Source of the DNA: Polytrichum commune
Lineage: Eukaryota; Streptophyta; Polytrichopsida; Polytrichales; Polytrichaceae
Assembly (NCBI GenBank): GCA_950295325.1
Contig: OX485805.1
Location: 30,367,501-30,431,500 of the forward strand
DNA length: 64,000 nucleotides
Direction of reading: 5' to 3'
This document shows positions 13,003 through 26,251 of the stretch, piece after piece. A program made the translations under genes and the position numbers. The notes beneath the pieces were generated by a model. It was not told where the DNA came from. It was given only the letters and a program-made list of their open reading frames with translations, and ran no database searches. How positions within the stretch are numbered: position 1 is the first letter of the stretch; each line of letters begins with the position of its first letter.

Positions 13003-13400
13003 GTACACTAAGTAATGCATGTAGTGTCATATGGTATTTCATGTCATTGCGGTAACTTTCCTAACGACACTTCTTATGATCAATAAGTTTACAAAAATTA
13101 TTTCCCAAATTATATTTTGTTCACCCAAATGCCAATTATTGCAATATAATTTGGTAAATCCCGCATCCTTATAATTATGTGATGAAATGTTTTCACAGAT
13201 GATTGAAATTTGGATGAAAACTCACTTAGTAATTGAGTAATTGCAACATTGTAAATCTATAATGCTTGATTTTGTTTACAAGGAATGACAAAATAATGGT
13301 AGGTTTACATTTAGTGTTGGTGGCACTACATGGGTGGCTTCCAATTAGTATGGAGCACGACAAATAGAATTGGTGACACTAAATACAATATTTAGTGTAA
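13003..13400 (+). mobile_element. CTACAC-family MITE, long class (copy L2)
   Basis: Ends are GTACACTAAGTAATGCAT and ATTTAGTGTAA. The interior has GACACTTCTTATGA, GATGATTGAAATTTGGATGA and the ACATTTAGTGTTGGTG block shared with 26,252-26,629. It is somewhat longer than its siblings because of extra AT-rich sequence near 13,110-13,180. Confidence 0.75.
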
Positions 13401-13985
13401 CATTCAAATCCCATTAAGGTTGTATTTTCATCTTGGTTTCAATTAACTAAAATAATCAATTTTGGAGTTTTTAGAGAATTATGGGTAAATTGTATTACAC
13501 TTTTTATAGTATTTAGTGTCACACGCATAATAGTGTCACTTACCCTATTTTGAGTCGTATGCTAAGGTACAATAATGATCAACAACTTCGTGATTAGTGT
13601 CGCCTCATGACACTTGGGGTTCAAGTGCGTTTCCTGTTATGTTAGCATGAATATGTTATTTAGTAGCGTTATGAGTTGTATGCATGTGGTGTTACACAAT
13701 GGTCTACAAGTTGACTAAAGTGTAAACAAACAACACCATGCTTCATACTAAACTGCAAACACATGACACTTGCCATTAGCATGCTCAATAATATCTCCCC
13801 CTTGCATTTTAAAACACAAAATTATCATCCCAATCATCCCAATGCGCTATGTTAAATATCATATTATAAATACCTTCTCACTTAAAAAGGTTATTGATGT
13901 TGATGAATAATATCATATTAGCAGTTAGCGGATGTTACACTTTTAGACCTCTAAGGCATCTAGTTGAGGCCCTTCACAAATAGTG

Positions 13986-14015
13986 TACGTGTCACTAAAT
14001 ACCATAAATGGTGTA
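13986..14015. repeat. Solitary CTACAC-family terminal repeat
   Basis: A single arm resembling CTACACCATTTATGGTATTTAG on the reverse strand lies about 70 bp before a complete short-class element. No partner arm was found at the expected distance. Confidence 0.5.
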
Positions 14016-14086
14016 GCTCCAACTCTCATATATCCAACATAAAACTTGGCCCTATAATGAAACCAATTCATCTTAGATGACTTGGA

Positions 14087-14316
14087 CTGCACCTTTTGTG
14101 CTATCTAGTGTCACTTACTATTTGGAGTCATGCAATGCAATAACTATGTAGTATTGCATTCAACGTTTACTAACAAAGGTTGAATAGGTTGTTTATACAT
14201 TAGGTATACACCATAAACGACTTTACTTGGTAAAGTATTATTACATTCTTAGAAAATAGTTATACCATTGCGCAATTCTGAATAGTAAGTGACATTGAAT
14301 ACCATAAACGATGTAG
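14087..14316. mobile_element. CTACAC-family MITE, short class (copy S2), 230 bp
   Basis: The 32-bp arms at 14,087-14,118 and 14,285-14,316 carry TAGTGTCACTTAC and its inverse with mismatches. The interior has CTTTACTTGGTAAAGTAT, itself a small palindrome, also found in S1 and S4. Confidence 0.8.
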
Positions 14317-14364
14317 ACCAATTCAAAGTTTTTAAGAATCAAAAGCAGAACTCCAAGTTGCATA

Positions 14365-14593
14365 CTACACTATTTTGTCTAATTAGTGTGGGTTACCAAC
14401 CGGAAGTACGTTGTGCTATAACATTTTACCGACATGATCGGTTTTCTATTTTATCAACGAACTTATATCATATTCTTCGTTGTGCATACTAACTACTTAT
14501 GTTAATCGGGTAAGAAATGATACTCTTAGTGAAATGTTATAGCAATGCGTAACTCCAAATAGTAACCCACACTAATTAGACAAAATAGTGTAG
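14365..14593. mobile_element. CTACAC-family MITE, divergent subfamily (copy S3), 229 bp
   Basis: The arms at 14,365-14,396 and 14,562-14,593 are perfect 32-bp inverted repeats beginning CTACACTATTTTGTCTAATT. They differ from the other short elements in the middle of the arm (TTTTGTCTAATT replaces AAATATNATATTT, and GGGTTAC replaces CACTTAC), but spacing, AT-rich core and total length are the same. Perfect arms suggest it is younger than its neighbours. Confidence 0.85.
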
Positions 14594-15140
14594 TTCATGG
14601 TAATTATGTTGGATGAATGAGAGGTATGCTCGTGTGTGATAGCACACCCTCACGCTTGTGTCTTTGATAGTGAATTTGGACGATAATTGGACCTTTCATA
14701 GAGTCTAAACATCAATTCGCCTCGATTATTTAATTAGATTTCCAAAATAAATATAATGACAACGTGTAGTGGATTATGATGCAAATGTTGTAGACAATGT
14801 TGCTTAGCATCAAGCCAATAGCTTGAGTGGTTGGGACTCATCTTCACCTTCAATCTTGGAGTGGGCTCTTCATCATGAAATCATTGTAGAATCGTTTGTT
14901 AGTGTAGGAGATTGTCAACTTGGTCATGTCTTGATTACGATTGCCATGAAATGTGCTTCATTTATTGAGGACCAAGGTGGTCTTTCGATCGGGTGAAAAG
15001 AAAAGAAAGTCTCAAATCACAATAAATTTTGAGCAAATGCCTAAGAAGCCAACAAGTGTTTTGTCGGTGATTTTTCAAACATGATATTGTTTTGAAAGCT
15101 AACTTATCAAATATTTTCATTTTTTCCTTACACTCGGAAC
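14594..15140. other. No gene seen
   Basis: A short block near 14,608-14,640 (ATGTTGGATGAATGA) recurs at 46,388-46,402. Otherwise unassigned. Confidence 0.4.
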
Positions 15141-15512
15141 CTACACAAAAATTTGTATTCAGTGTCACCAATTGTATTTGTCTTGCTCAATGCTAATTGT
15201 AAGCCACTTGTGTAGTGTCACCAACACTCAATGTAAACCTAATATTATTTATCATTCCTTGTAGCAAAGTTTGGAGATTATAGATTTACAATGTTGCAAA
15301 TACGATCATTTAGTAAGCGATTTTCATCCAAAAATCAATCATCCTTGACAACATTCCATTATAAAAATGTTAGGATGTGGAAAATACCAAATTTTTGTTT
15401 CAACGATTGGCATTTAGATGAACTAAAAGTAAGTTGGCTTGACAATACTTGGAGACTCATTCATAAGAAATATAACTGCAAAAATTCACCACGGTGACAT
15501 GATGTAGTGTAG
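15141..15512 (-). mobile_element. CTACAC-family MITE, long class (copy L3)
   Basis: It begins CTACACAAAAATTTGTATTC and ends GATGTAGTGTAG. The interior matches L1 in the same orientation, including ACCAATTGTATTTGTCTTGC and GACAACATTCC-like segments. Confidence 0.75.
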
Positions 15513-17979
15513 TAAAATTTTACACCACCTTGAGCAAGTGGATTAAAATTCTATGTTAGGTTGTTGGGTGGATTGTTGAAGTGCTTGGAACCTTTCTTTG
15601 TTGCAAGATTGGAGCTATTTGACAAAAGCAAGAAGGTTAGTGACATGGTAGGTTTCTCTTTGCCCCTTTTCCAACAAGTTCCAAAGCTCCTAATATAGCC
15701 TATCAAAGAGAAACTCAATTGACGTTTTTTTGGGGAAGGAATGTGCTTCTTAAGTGATTTGGTGGGAGACCAATGCCAATGATACTTCATCCAACCGTAC
15801 GAATGGGATCCAAAATTTACCCTCTATGAATTTATGGTGTATATCAAATCCATAGAAGCCTCCGGTTCTATATGGAGGTGTACCTCTTTGCGATAGACTC
15901 ATTCATCAACCGTACCTTTTAGATTCGTTGAAGGGTTTAGGGTTTAGGGGTTTAAATGCACAACATGGATACTTCTCACATCTGTATGTCTATACATACT
16001 TAGTATAAATACTACCACCGATATAATTTATTATAATGGTATTATTATATTTGACATGAGTTCATGTATTAAATAAAGGTTTAACTTCATAAATATATAG
16101 AATCAAAACTTGCAAGGACTTGTAAGATTGGTTTGTATGAGTTGTCCATTGACTCCCCTTAGACCTCCTTAGACCTTTGAGGGTTGATAGCCATGTATTG
16201 TGTATCATTCAAGCTTTGAATCAATTTAATATGAATGTTACGTATATTGGGAGTATTTGTAATGGATGTCTTGAAATTCAAATTTAGCCTCCCCTCCCCC
16301 CCCCCTTTCCCTTTATGAACAAAAGTATCAACAAAAGTGGGGGTTATAAAACCCTCCTATATTTGCCGTTTCCAAAACTTATGTCAGTGATCGAAAACAT
16401 TGGGGTCAACAATCTTTTTTTCTTCTATTTCAAGGCCGCATAGTTTTGAGAAACTTTTTTCGTTATGTTCCGTTCATGAGTTTGGTTCTATTTGACGAGC
16501 ACACAAGTGATGAGAGGAGCAATGAGTGCCTAAATAAAATACGTACATGTATGTGGTAAAGAAAACGAGTGCATGAAACATGTCAGCACCTAAAACTCAA
16601 AGCAACCCTCCAAAAACTCTTCAGTTACACTCAAAGTGGGAAATCCACCTTATACTCCCGCATCTTTGTCGATGGTTAACTCTAATAGGTGTCGTACAAA
16701 AGGATTTGAATGACTTACCGTAACTCTCCAACAGCTTGGCAAAAAAAATCAATTTGAAAGGTGCCTAAATTTAAGGGAAATTAATTTCGTTGAGTGTCCA
16801 AAATCAAAGAAATAACTTTCAAAGAGTGCCACATCTAAGTCATAATGCAAGTGACATTCACTAGAATCCAACAATGTAGCATCAAATAACTTCAACAAGC
16901 GACATACAAGTACAAGTACAAGACAAACTTTAGGGTAAGGAATGTCGTGGAAGGGAAGTGTTGAGGTCAATCCTAGCCGCCATATATGAAATTAAGAAAA
17001 CCATCCATGAATTATAGAAACAACTTGGATGAATGTCTAACTTACTTTAAATTACTCTTTCAATTTGTCCAATTTTAGAATATTAATTTTTGCATTGCCT
17101 AGCTTACTTTCACACTTTAATTAATTATTAGGCAAAAAGGTGCCCAGAAAGCTATGGTATATGGCAACCAACCAACCATTTGGACATCCAATATGCAATT
17201 TGTTATTTTATTTTTATTTTCATTTTTTGTTGGGTTCAGTCAAACCCATTCAATCACAAAAATAACCAAGTACAACCACCAAGGGAAAACTCCTATTGCG
17301 GGGTCTAAAGAAGAAATCAAGAAATAACATTCATCCGAGGCCTAATCTTCCAAGTACCCACTAAATTACTTCTAGCCAATGTGCCAATCGCTAGGACATC
17401 AATTTGGACAACTAGACTTGCCCTTCTTTTTGCAAGTATGTATATAAATAGTATTTAAAGCTTCAATTGGTGTACATAGTACATAAGAGGATTGGACTTG
17501 GTTGGTCGGTTCCCACGTAATCTATACACAAAACAAACTTCCTAAACATTCCGATTGGCCGGCTTTTAGGGTGACACCTAGGGTACATGGCACACTACAT
17601 GGGAGTACGTGGGTACATGCAACATAAGACGCCGCATATAAAAACAAAGAGCAACCCAACAATCCCCTCTTGTCCCTTTACATCTCATAACATTGTTGAG
17701 CAGTGTGTGTTTGTTCATGTGGGCCCCGAGAATATAACCATGGGATGCCGCAACTAGTGTATATTCAGTGCTTCATAATGTTAGGACATAAACGGGTATG
17801 CATGCTAAGGGTTTTTGACGACTGTTGTTTAATATCACATCGGTGTCACTTGTCATTCGGAACAGTAAACATTGTAAGAGTTTAAGTTTCATTTTGTTGG
17901 AGAATGTTTCTTCACATGTTGTAAATGAATCCACCCATGTGACAAAAAATAAGCCTAAGAAATTAATTACTTTGGAGTT
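15513..17979. other. No gene seen; C-rich and CCCTAAA-like motifs
   Basis: Contains AGGGTTTAGGGTTTAGGGGT at 15,932-15,951 (two plant telomere-type units) and a C-run near 16,289-16,305. No exon model could be built. Confidence 0.4.
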
Positions 17980-18870
17980 TGGTAGAATCTACCTGACAAA
18001 CGTCCACCGTAGATCCGTTTCTATGAAACTATGGTCAAGGGTACTTACCTAATTCTATAACAAGTAAAGGGGAAACCATGAGAGCCTTTTATCATAGTTT
18101 AAGCAACAACAATTGTTTACCCTAAGTAAACCCTGAGATTAGGTTAAGTAGTGAGGACTAGTAAAGGTGGATGGAGTGTCTAACTTGCCGCAAAGCTCAA
18201 TCTCGTGTGGTTCAAATGGCTAAAGAACATGTAGAATACTCAATGGCAGTATGTGTATTCAGTGATACAACATGGATGTTTATGTTGTACATAAACGTGT
18301 GACATAGACAACAATTGGGTTTTGTTGATATTTACCTCGTGATGTTACTAACCTTCTTTGTGGATCTGGTTGGTGGCATGGACACAAGTGAGGCAAACCC
18401 TTCACAAATTTGGCAGCACTCTTAAGCTTTGTATCTCATCTTTCTTCAAAAAATTGTTTGTATGTTGCTTAGGTATTCTACAAGACAATCCAGAATACAA
18501 AGCATAAGGATTTAAGATTGACATTTGAAGCTCTATTGATTTTGTCTTGCACACATTTGTGGACTTGAACACGTAAACTTTGGATATTTAGCACAATAAT
18601 TTACCTAAGTGTAAAGAGGGTAAAACCCTACTAGATTGATGATCGAGGTTATAACTTCTACTTTGAAAAGACAAACTTGTATTGGAAAGCACCAAGCTAG
18701 GGAAGATTTTCCTTGAGGGATGGTCCCACCCACCTCCCGGGTATTGAAGGATACACAAATATGTAGGAGAATGGAATGGACTCTAAACAAGAGGATGTGC
18801 TAAGAAATGACTAAGCTTGAAAGTAAGCATAGAGTTGCTCAAGAAATGCCCCTCTCTCAAGTAAAAGTAG
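17980..18870 (+). repeat. ~0.9 kb dispersed repeat, copy A
   Basis: Aligns over most of its length with 49,880-50,832 and 50,925-51,840. Shared blocks include CTCAAATGGCTAAAGAACA, TGTGGATNTGGTTGGTGGCATGG, ACAAGTGAGGCA, TCCCACCCACC and the end CAAGAAATGCCCCTCTCTC. All three end in a CT tract, which is short here. No ORF persists across copies, so it is non-coding or fully decayed. Confidence 0.8.
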
Positions 18871-20883
18871 ACTTAGTCCAGGTCCAAATTATAACATGTT
18901 GATTATATGGTAGGATACTCTGATAGAATATGCAAAGTTGATTAAGATACAATTATAACATTTAAAAAAAATTCATTTCATATCATTTAATTACATAAAT
19001 TTAACATCAACTAATAGATATTTTTTTCCATCATATTTTATCATCATAACATGCAAGGTGTCACTGAGCATTCACATATCTCCCACAAAATTCACGTATA
19101 TTGAAAGTGTATCATTGAATTCGCCCATGGAATCAAAGCAACTCAAAAGTCCAAATTTTGAGAATATGTCCAAATTTACTTAAATACAAGTTCTTCTTCT
19201 TCTTCTTCTTCTTCTTATTTGAAGGCTTCTAGTTCCCAAGTATCCAGGTAGGCAAGTAGCGATATTGACTTATAGTGGTCTATGGAAAACTCCGGCTCCT
19301 ATGATATTGTCTTTTCCTTCTTCATTTGTTGGTGTGAATGATCCATTTGTATAATAAGATTGGGTGGGCATGAAGCGTAGGAGGAGGATTGATGTTATAG
19401 TTGGTGGTGGGGTGGGGGGGCTATGTTCCATGCTTTAGGATTTTGAGGTATGTTCTGTTTGTATGGGGGGTGGATGTGGTGGGTTGGGTGGTGCAAGTGG
19501 GGAGGAGTGTTGTAGGATATTGTCGCAGGAAGGTGGGTATTTGTGATAGAGTATGAAAATGGAGGTGAGTAGGGGTTCTTTGTTGTTGTAGTATGCGGAG
19601 AAGGGCAATGTTTTGGTATAGTGAGGAGGTGGGATGGTAATTAAAGGAGTTACATGTGGTTGTTGAAGCATGTTGGTTGGATTGTTTGTCCAATCATCGT
19701 GTGTGATGGTAATGTTTGTAGTGGAGTTGTAATTGGTGTGTGCGGCTAGTCCCTATCTTGTTGATGTGTTGATATTATGTTAACCCACGTGGGTGTTTCT
19801 TCACACAACTTGCCATGTTCATCAAAGATGAAGATGGTGATTACAATTATAAATATTTGCATGATGGTTGTAACTTGATAAAGAAAACTAAACTTTAAGA
19901 TTATTGCAAGCATAATTCGTGGCAATTAAAGACTTGTGCGGTTACTCAAAAGACATTACCTTAGACTTTGTCCTGACTACGAGCCATTGACTACTTGCCA
20001 AGCTTTTGAGCTTCACAACCAACATACTGAATGAAATTAAAAAGATAGGATTTCACACACATAGGATAAAAATCACACACAATTGAGAAAACACCAATGA
20101 ACCATAAGAGTGTCCATTAAGCTTAAAGAAGAAGGATTGAACAAGTAAACAAAATAGATTCTTCTTAGAAACCTTAATCCAATGTGACATAAATCCTCAT
20201 AGACACTAGCTCAATGTTCCCTAAGATCTTACACCTTGGATTGTTTTCCTTGTGTTAGTAAAAGTGATAGCAAAAACCTAACTATAATATGCATTTACAT
20301 GTGACCAAAAACTGAATTAAATTTTCACAAGGCAATATTAATTGGCATGCACAAAAATTGGTGTGCAACCTGTGAATGTCTTCCACAAGTTGCGTGCAAC
20401 AAAATTATGAAATCCTTGATTATATTTTAAAAGTTCCATGTACATAATTAAAATTCCCAAAAAGGAAGCTTGCGAATAAGCCTTTATAGAAGATATTCAT
20501 GTTTTCATACATCATAAACCTACATTTGCTCGCACCCAAATAAATTCAACCAAAATATGTGTGATTTTGAATTATGAGGAATTTATTTGATTTCAAACGA
20601 AAAATAAATTTACATGGAGTTGACCAAGCTATTTCAAAACATCAACCTTATGGATGTGAACCTTAAGTCAACATCAACACACTGGCTTTAAAAAGTTTTT
20701 AATTGCCAACCTTGCAACCCTCATTCTGTAGCACATGAAAAATGTGTGTTATTATGTGAAAAGTGCTTGAACCTTTACAGGTCAAATATGTTGTATCTCC
20801 CTTTTTATTCATTTCTATAAAATAGAATAAAAACAAAGCTAAAGCTGAAGGCTGTTTCTAGCATCTCAACTAATAAAGACTCG
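18871..20883. other. No gene seen; (TTC)n microsatellite and a G-rich strand
   Basis: A (TTC)8 tract lies at 19,191-19,215. From about 19,380 to 19,690 the plus strand is strongly G/T-biased (GGTGGGGGGG and similar), which makes long open frames on the minus strand by composition only. Confidence 0.45.
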
Positions 20884-21382
20884 GGGCCACTTCACACACG
20901 AGCCAAGAGCCGTGACCATGAAAGTGTGAGAGCCCAAAAGAAAGTGTCCAAAGGCCGTCCCAACTCACCTCCAAATTCATGTAGTGTGGTCACGGCCCCT
21001 CAAGTGTAGTATGAAGTCATATGTGACCGGGCCCTCAACCAAATGCTAGTTCAATGAATTTCTATTCATGCGGGTCCTCACACATGATAAAATAGAATGA
21101 ACCAACGGTTGTGAGCGTTCGGAGTGCCATGGTCTCATGGTTTTGTGTTAGGCCTACCTCCAAGAGGTCAATTTTGAAAATAGTCCAAGTGACCATGAAA
21201 CACAATCCATTCGATGCCATGTAGGAATCCATGTAGACTTTACATCCATCTTGCATTCACATACTCCGTTGGTCCCTCAAGCATAGTGTGAAGCGAACTT
21301 GGACTGACCCCACCTTTTCCACCAATAAGAGTGCTTGAAATGTAATGGTCATGGGCTCTCAGTCTCGTGTGTGAAGCAACCC
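20884..21382 (+). mobile_element. TTA-type (Harbinger/Tourist-like) MITE, 499 bp, copy 1
   Basis: Begins GGGCCACTTCACACACGAG and ends with its decayed inverse (CTCGTGTGTGAAGCAACCC), followed by TTA. It aligns end to end with 25,650-26,146 (inverted) and 53,201-53,699. The left TTA is lost here. There is no transposase. A ~64-residue minus frame recurs in all copies because the DNA is conserved. Confidence 0.88.
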
Positions 21383-21884
21383 TTAAAAAATCGCCTATGT
21401 TGATTCAAGATAACAAGGATTCACTGTACTATAATAAAATTGAACTACATTTTCACCTTAGGGTAATAGTGGTAGGGCCCCAACTCAAAGATGCGAGTGT
21501 GAATGACAAGAAAATTTTGGCCCCGATTGTGCATCCTTCCAAACGACCATCAATAACAATTAATAACTATTGCCCCAAAACATGGTGCCACTTCACCCGC
21601 ATGACCCATAATTAGGGCTGGCTATGGGCATGGCCCCATGCAAGGATCATATCTTGGTCACCTGCTCCAAGTGCCGGTAATAATGTCCCGTGATATTGTC
21701 ACCCATAAGGAATCACCAAGTATGATTTCGGATACAAAGCTCTATAATTTGGGCTAAAAATTTCATGGTGTCTACGTAAACTCATCCATTGCAATGGTGA
21801 AAATGTTGTGGATAATTTTGTTGTGTATAAAATTGGTTTTAGAGCATTTGACTTTGATAATAGCATCAAAGATCTCAAACTAGT
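21383..21884. other. No gene seen
   Basis: Unassigned sequence between two MITEs. An 82-residue plus frame starting at 21,367 straddles the MITE end and has no domain. Confidence 0.4.
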
Positions 21885-22109
21885 CTGCACCGTTGATGGT
21901 ATTTAGTGTCACTTACTATTCAAAGTTACGGAATGCTGTAAGTGTTTGCTAAGAATGTAATTTTTTACCAAGTAAAGTCAATTATGTCGTATGATGTCCA
22001 TACAACTTATTTAATCTTTGTTGGTGGAGGAAATAAAATCTATAGTAAGAAGTTATAGCATGGTGTAGTTCCGAAAAGTGAGTGACAATATATCCCACAA
22101 ACGGTGTAG
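21885..22109. mobile_element. CTACAC-family MITE, short class (copy S4), 225 bp
   Basis: Arms at 21,885-21,916 and 22,078-22,109 share CACCGTT/AACGGTG and TTTAGTGTCACTTAC versus GTGAGTGACAATATA. Same length as S1 and a matching interior (ACCAAGTAAAGT). Confidence 0.8.
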
Positions 22110-23145
22110 TGGAGACAAGTTGAAATGAATCGGATCTTAAACATTTTGGGGAACTCATTTAGAATAAGGCCTTTTCATTTGCAATGAATGAGTTCACATA
22201 AACATTACAAACCCCAAGTCATATATATATGCTCAAGATAACCAAATGGGGCCAATAATTTTTTTTTGATGTTAGCCTTTAAATTGCATGGACGACCACA
22301 AAGTGGTTGATGTTAGGTCAAAGGGCCAAATGATCAATTTCCAAACCTATGTTGAAGGTACTCCTTCAACATGATACATCTTTACACCATTGGGATTGAG
22401 CAAAAGACCTAATTTGTAGATTGTAGATTGTAGATTTGTAGACAACTGAAATTTGAGTGCTTAAAATTTTCACACTAAATTCTAGGGATGCTTCAATCAT
22501 GGGCCTCCTGTAACGTTTCCTTTGAATTTTCTTACCTACTCATGAAGACATGCTTTCTTTACCATACATGAGAATTTGGACGATTTTTTTATGCTTATAA
22601 TATATTTATGTTCAATCATTTCTTTTTAAGATGCAAAGGTTCACAACTACTTTAAATATGGTCCAATCATGTTGATAAATTGGTTATAGCTTGAATATAC
22701 ATTTGCCTACTTGTGTAGGATTTTACTGTAGAATTTACACTCCTTTAAATAAACAAAATTTACTTATATGCAATGGTTTGACTTTTTAAAAACAAGCCCA
22801 TGTATTAGGGTTAAAGTTTGGGAAGCCAAATGGCTTATGGGACTGGAAAATGTTTGTCATTGGTTGAATCTAGTATACATTATTAGTGGATGTAAATGTA
22901 CCTAAATAATTTTATGCATAATTAACTTGCCAAAATTCACACACACAAAAAAAAATGTTAACTATTCATAGTTTTATGGTATTATAAAAGGTGACAATAC
23001 TAGTCCAACAATCGTATGCACACCACACACTAGCTCGTGCCATCCTAGTCACCTCCAACTCATAGTAAAGCTTGCCTCTTAACTCCTAAAAGCTTAGAAG
23101 ATTTTATTTTTTGTTTGCGACCTAGATGTCCTTTGGATCTTGCTC
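22110..23145. other. No gene or clear repeat seen
   Basis: AT-rich sequence; nothing assigned. Confidence 0.4.
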
Positions 23146-23500
23146 CTCCCATAACATTATTCACATGCATAGTCGTGTTTCATTCTATATTTAGCATTCA
23201 ACATGGGCCTTCACTATTTTACTATCATGGAAAGAAACTTAAAAAACAAGAGGAAATTGACACCGGTATGAACAATGAATAGTGCAAGTTTGAATTGTAA
23301 GAATGTTGCGAACAATGTCGGTACTTTTCAATGATAGTGTTGCTATGAATAGTAGTTTCCATGGATTGATAGTGGGATTGAATAGTGTTTTGTGAATATT
23401 CCTAGGATAAATAGTATCTCATGCACATAGTGCCGAATTATAACTTTACCCAAATTTCCAAGTTCAGCTTGAATGTATGAATAGTAAACGAATGTTCACG
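23146..23500 (+). repeat. Dispersed repeat G, copy 2
   Basis: Aligns with 12,065-12,371: CATTCTATATTTAGCAT, ACATGGGCCT, GGAAAGAAACT, the GAATAGTG phrases and TTCAGCTTGAATGTATGAAT. A trailing part to about 23,580 (CACATGGCTGAATAATGTTA) is shared with the third copy near 61,050. Confidence 0.75.
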
Positions 23501-23809
23501 TTTGTTCAAGGGGCCCACCGAATATAATTGACATATTCCAAGGTCATGGCACCAACCCACATGGCTGAATAATGTTATACCCCCTTGCGGTAGTTATGAA
23601 AATTATTGATGGCTTGCAAAAGCTTGATCACAAGTTCCTTGGTTGGTTGTCCTCTACACCTTATGGAGTTACTATGATTCATAAGAAGTTCGACTTGGAT
23701 AAGTCCCCCATCATCATAATAAAAAAAATCTCATTGTTTTGATGAGAATATCTATAAGATTGGTTGGAGTTACAAACAAAGTAGATAGGTGAAAGTTGCA
23801 AGCATTATA
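23501..23809. other. No gene seen
   Basis: Spacer between repeats G and D; nothing further assigned. Confidence 0.35.
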
Positions 23810-23990
23810 GAGCTCCCTTCACCACACACAATTATGTTGACTATTAAGCCTAGAATGGTCAACATATTTCTAACACATGTCTAATCTCTTTTAAACCATG
23901 TCATGTCAATCTAGTGTTCATTCTTAGATCTAAGTAATCACCACTCAAATATTGGTGTCCAATTAAAATAAGTAAGTGATTGAGGCCCCG
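23810..23990 (+). repeat. Family D element, partial copy
   Basis: Right half of family D: AATTATGTTGACTATTAAGCC, a TAGAATGGTCAACATAT block, CACCACTCAAATAT, GGTGTCCAATTAA. A second scrap (CATAAGGCCCACATAACTTA) at about 24,541-24,560 is a likely terminal repeat of another degraded copy. Confidence 0.65.
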
Positions 23991-25649
23991 CTCATCTTAT
24001 GTATGATAGAAGCCACCAAAATGTTAGTAGAGTCAACATAAGCATTCTTATTAATATAGACATTTTGAGCATCTAACATATGTAAAAGTTTAATTATCTA
24101 AATGAGCACTTTAGCAAATTTGAATGAGGAATGTGCAAGTTTATCCTTTTACTTATGGAGTAATGGTGAATATCTTCTGAATTCTTGAAGTAAAAAAAAT
24201 ACATTGATGACCTACTATCAATTTCTTTGGAATGTGTGTACTTTATACTTGGATACTTTGCCTATACAAAGCAAACCACTATAAGCACCTTCCCATTAAG
24301 GCGCACTCACCTTGTAGTTAGTATCTACTTGAAAATTAAGCATGTTCCCATATTTTTTTGACTTTGACTTATTTTCATAAGTGCTTCTCGTATTTAATAG
24401 AAACTACATCTAGTGCCACAATAAAAATACCGATTCATCTCCATGTATTTTTGTGTACATAGTCCAATCCATCTCAACCCATGACTTCTTGGCCTCCACT
24501 CTCAACTACAAATGGAAGCATTCAATTAAGAAGAATGGACGCATAAGGCCCACATAACTTAATGGATACTTAAAAAGTAATATCATTGTATCCGTACGAT
24601 GTCCGAAAGATTACTCAACAAACCACAAACAACATTCTATGGGCCCATAATCATGGTGGCCATAATTCGAGGGTCAAGAGGCACATTTCCCAACACGGTA
24701 TCAAATTAAGGATGAATTTAATTTTGTAGAATGCTTAAGGCGACCAACAACTGGTGGAGTGCGTGTATTGGAATGAGAACAACCTATTCAAACTGAGCAA
24801 TGTTATATAATTTCATCATCCAAAACTCAAATCTAGGTTACTAGCCCCCTAAAAGACCAAGGCCTAACAACAAAATCAAAGCATAATGTTTTTGGCCCCT
24901 TAAAATTTCCCAACTTACACACATTATTTCGGTTAAAATTTTCTTCTACTAATTTCTATTGGACCCTTAATCTATCACTAAAACTCATTTTCCTTGAAGA
25001 ATAACAAAAGAAATACTAAATTGATGTCATGTTTTAAAAGATTGGTACATACATAAATCTATCATCATTTCAATTAACTTTGATTAACATAATCTCTTCC
25101 CAAAACTTCTATGAAATGGCAAAAAACCCATCTTAAAAGCTCTCAACACTTTCCATAAAAACATAAATGATGAATCCAACAAAAAGAAGCATTCAAATAG
25201 ATAGTCCAAATCATCGATATATGAAGTTTTGAAATGCAATTAAGAATGAAGTCAAAACATCTCAAAACATCTCTAGAAATGTATAGAAATTGTTTACATT
25301 CGAATAGTTAAACTCAAATCATAAAAATATAAACGATCAAATGCGACTTAAAGTGTGACCAAGCCATTGACCTCATGAGCACTATGGTCCTTGCATAAGG
25401 GTTGTCACAAGAGCATATGAGCATGCCACTTGAATAAAGTCATTGCGATCCATTGCCAAGGTAAGAAGGGTCATAAAGAGGGTTGGTTGTTTGAGCAGCA
25501 ACAAAAAAAGTGAGTCACACAAACTAAGAGGCCACCCACCCACCCACCTGTAAGTTTCTAGTGGATTGAGATTCAAAGGCCACACTTAAATGGAAAATCG
25601 CTAAAGATCATCGCGACCTTTGCAGGGCCTGCTTTTTGCCCTGTATTAA
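23991..25649. other. No gene seen
   Basis: AT-rich sequence. A short CCCACCCACCCACC run lies near 25,535-25,548. Confidence 0.4.
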
Positions 25650-26146
25650 GGGCCACTTCACACACGAGACTGAGAGCCCGTGACCGTTACACTTCAAGCA
25701 CTCTCATTGGTGGAAAAGGCGGAGCCGGTCCAAGTTCACTTCACACTACTTGAGGGACCGACGGAGTATGTGAATGCAAGATGGATGGAACGTCTACATG
25801 GATTCCTACGTGGCATCGAATGGATCATGTTTCATGGTCACTTGGTCTATTTTCAAAAACCACCTCTTGGAGGTAGGCTTAACACAAAACTGGGAGACCA
25901 TGGCACTCCGAACGCTCACAACCGCTGGTTTATTCTATTTTATCATGTGTGAGGACCGGCATGAATAGAAATTCATTGAAATAGCATTTGGTTGAGGGCA
26001 TGGTCACGTATGACTTCATACTACACTTGAGGGTCTGTGACCACACTAGGTGATTTTGAAGGTATGTTGGGACGGCATTTGGACACTTTCTTTTGGGCTC
26101 TCACAATTTCATGGTCACGGCTCTTGGCTTGTGTGTGAAGTGGCCC
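25650..26146 (-). mobile_element. TTA-type (Harbinger/Tourist-like) MITE, 497 bp, copy 2
   Basis: Inverted relative to 20,884 and 53,201. Ends GGGCCACTTCACACACGAG and CTTGTGTGTGAAGTGGCCC. The right flank is TTA (26,147-26,149) and the left flank reads TTAA, so the target duplication is nearly intact. The interior is highly similar to copy 3. Confidence 0.9.
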
Positions 26147-26251
26147 TTAGATAGTAGAGTTGGAGTCTCTGGAGGTTTTCCATACGAGTGATGTCAATCC
26201 AGTTTCTCCACTTTCCAATTTTACAAATCAATGAACATGGAGAACCAACCG

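Noticed and set aside
25680-25968. Recurring ~64-90 residue frames in the TTA-type MITEs
   Set aside because: The same frame appears in other copies only because the DNA is conserved end to end; no transposase motif.
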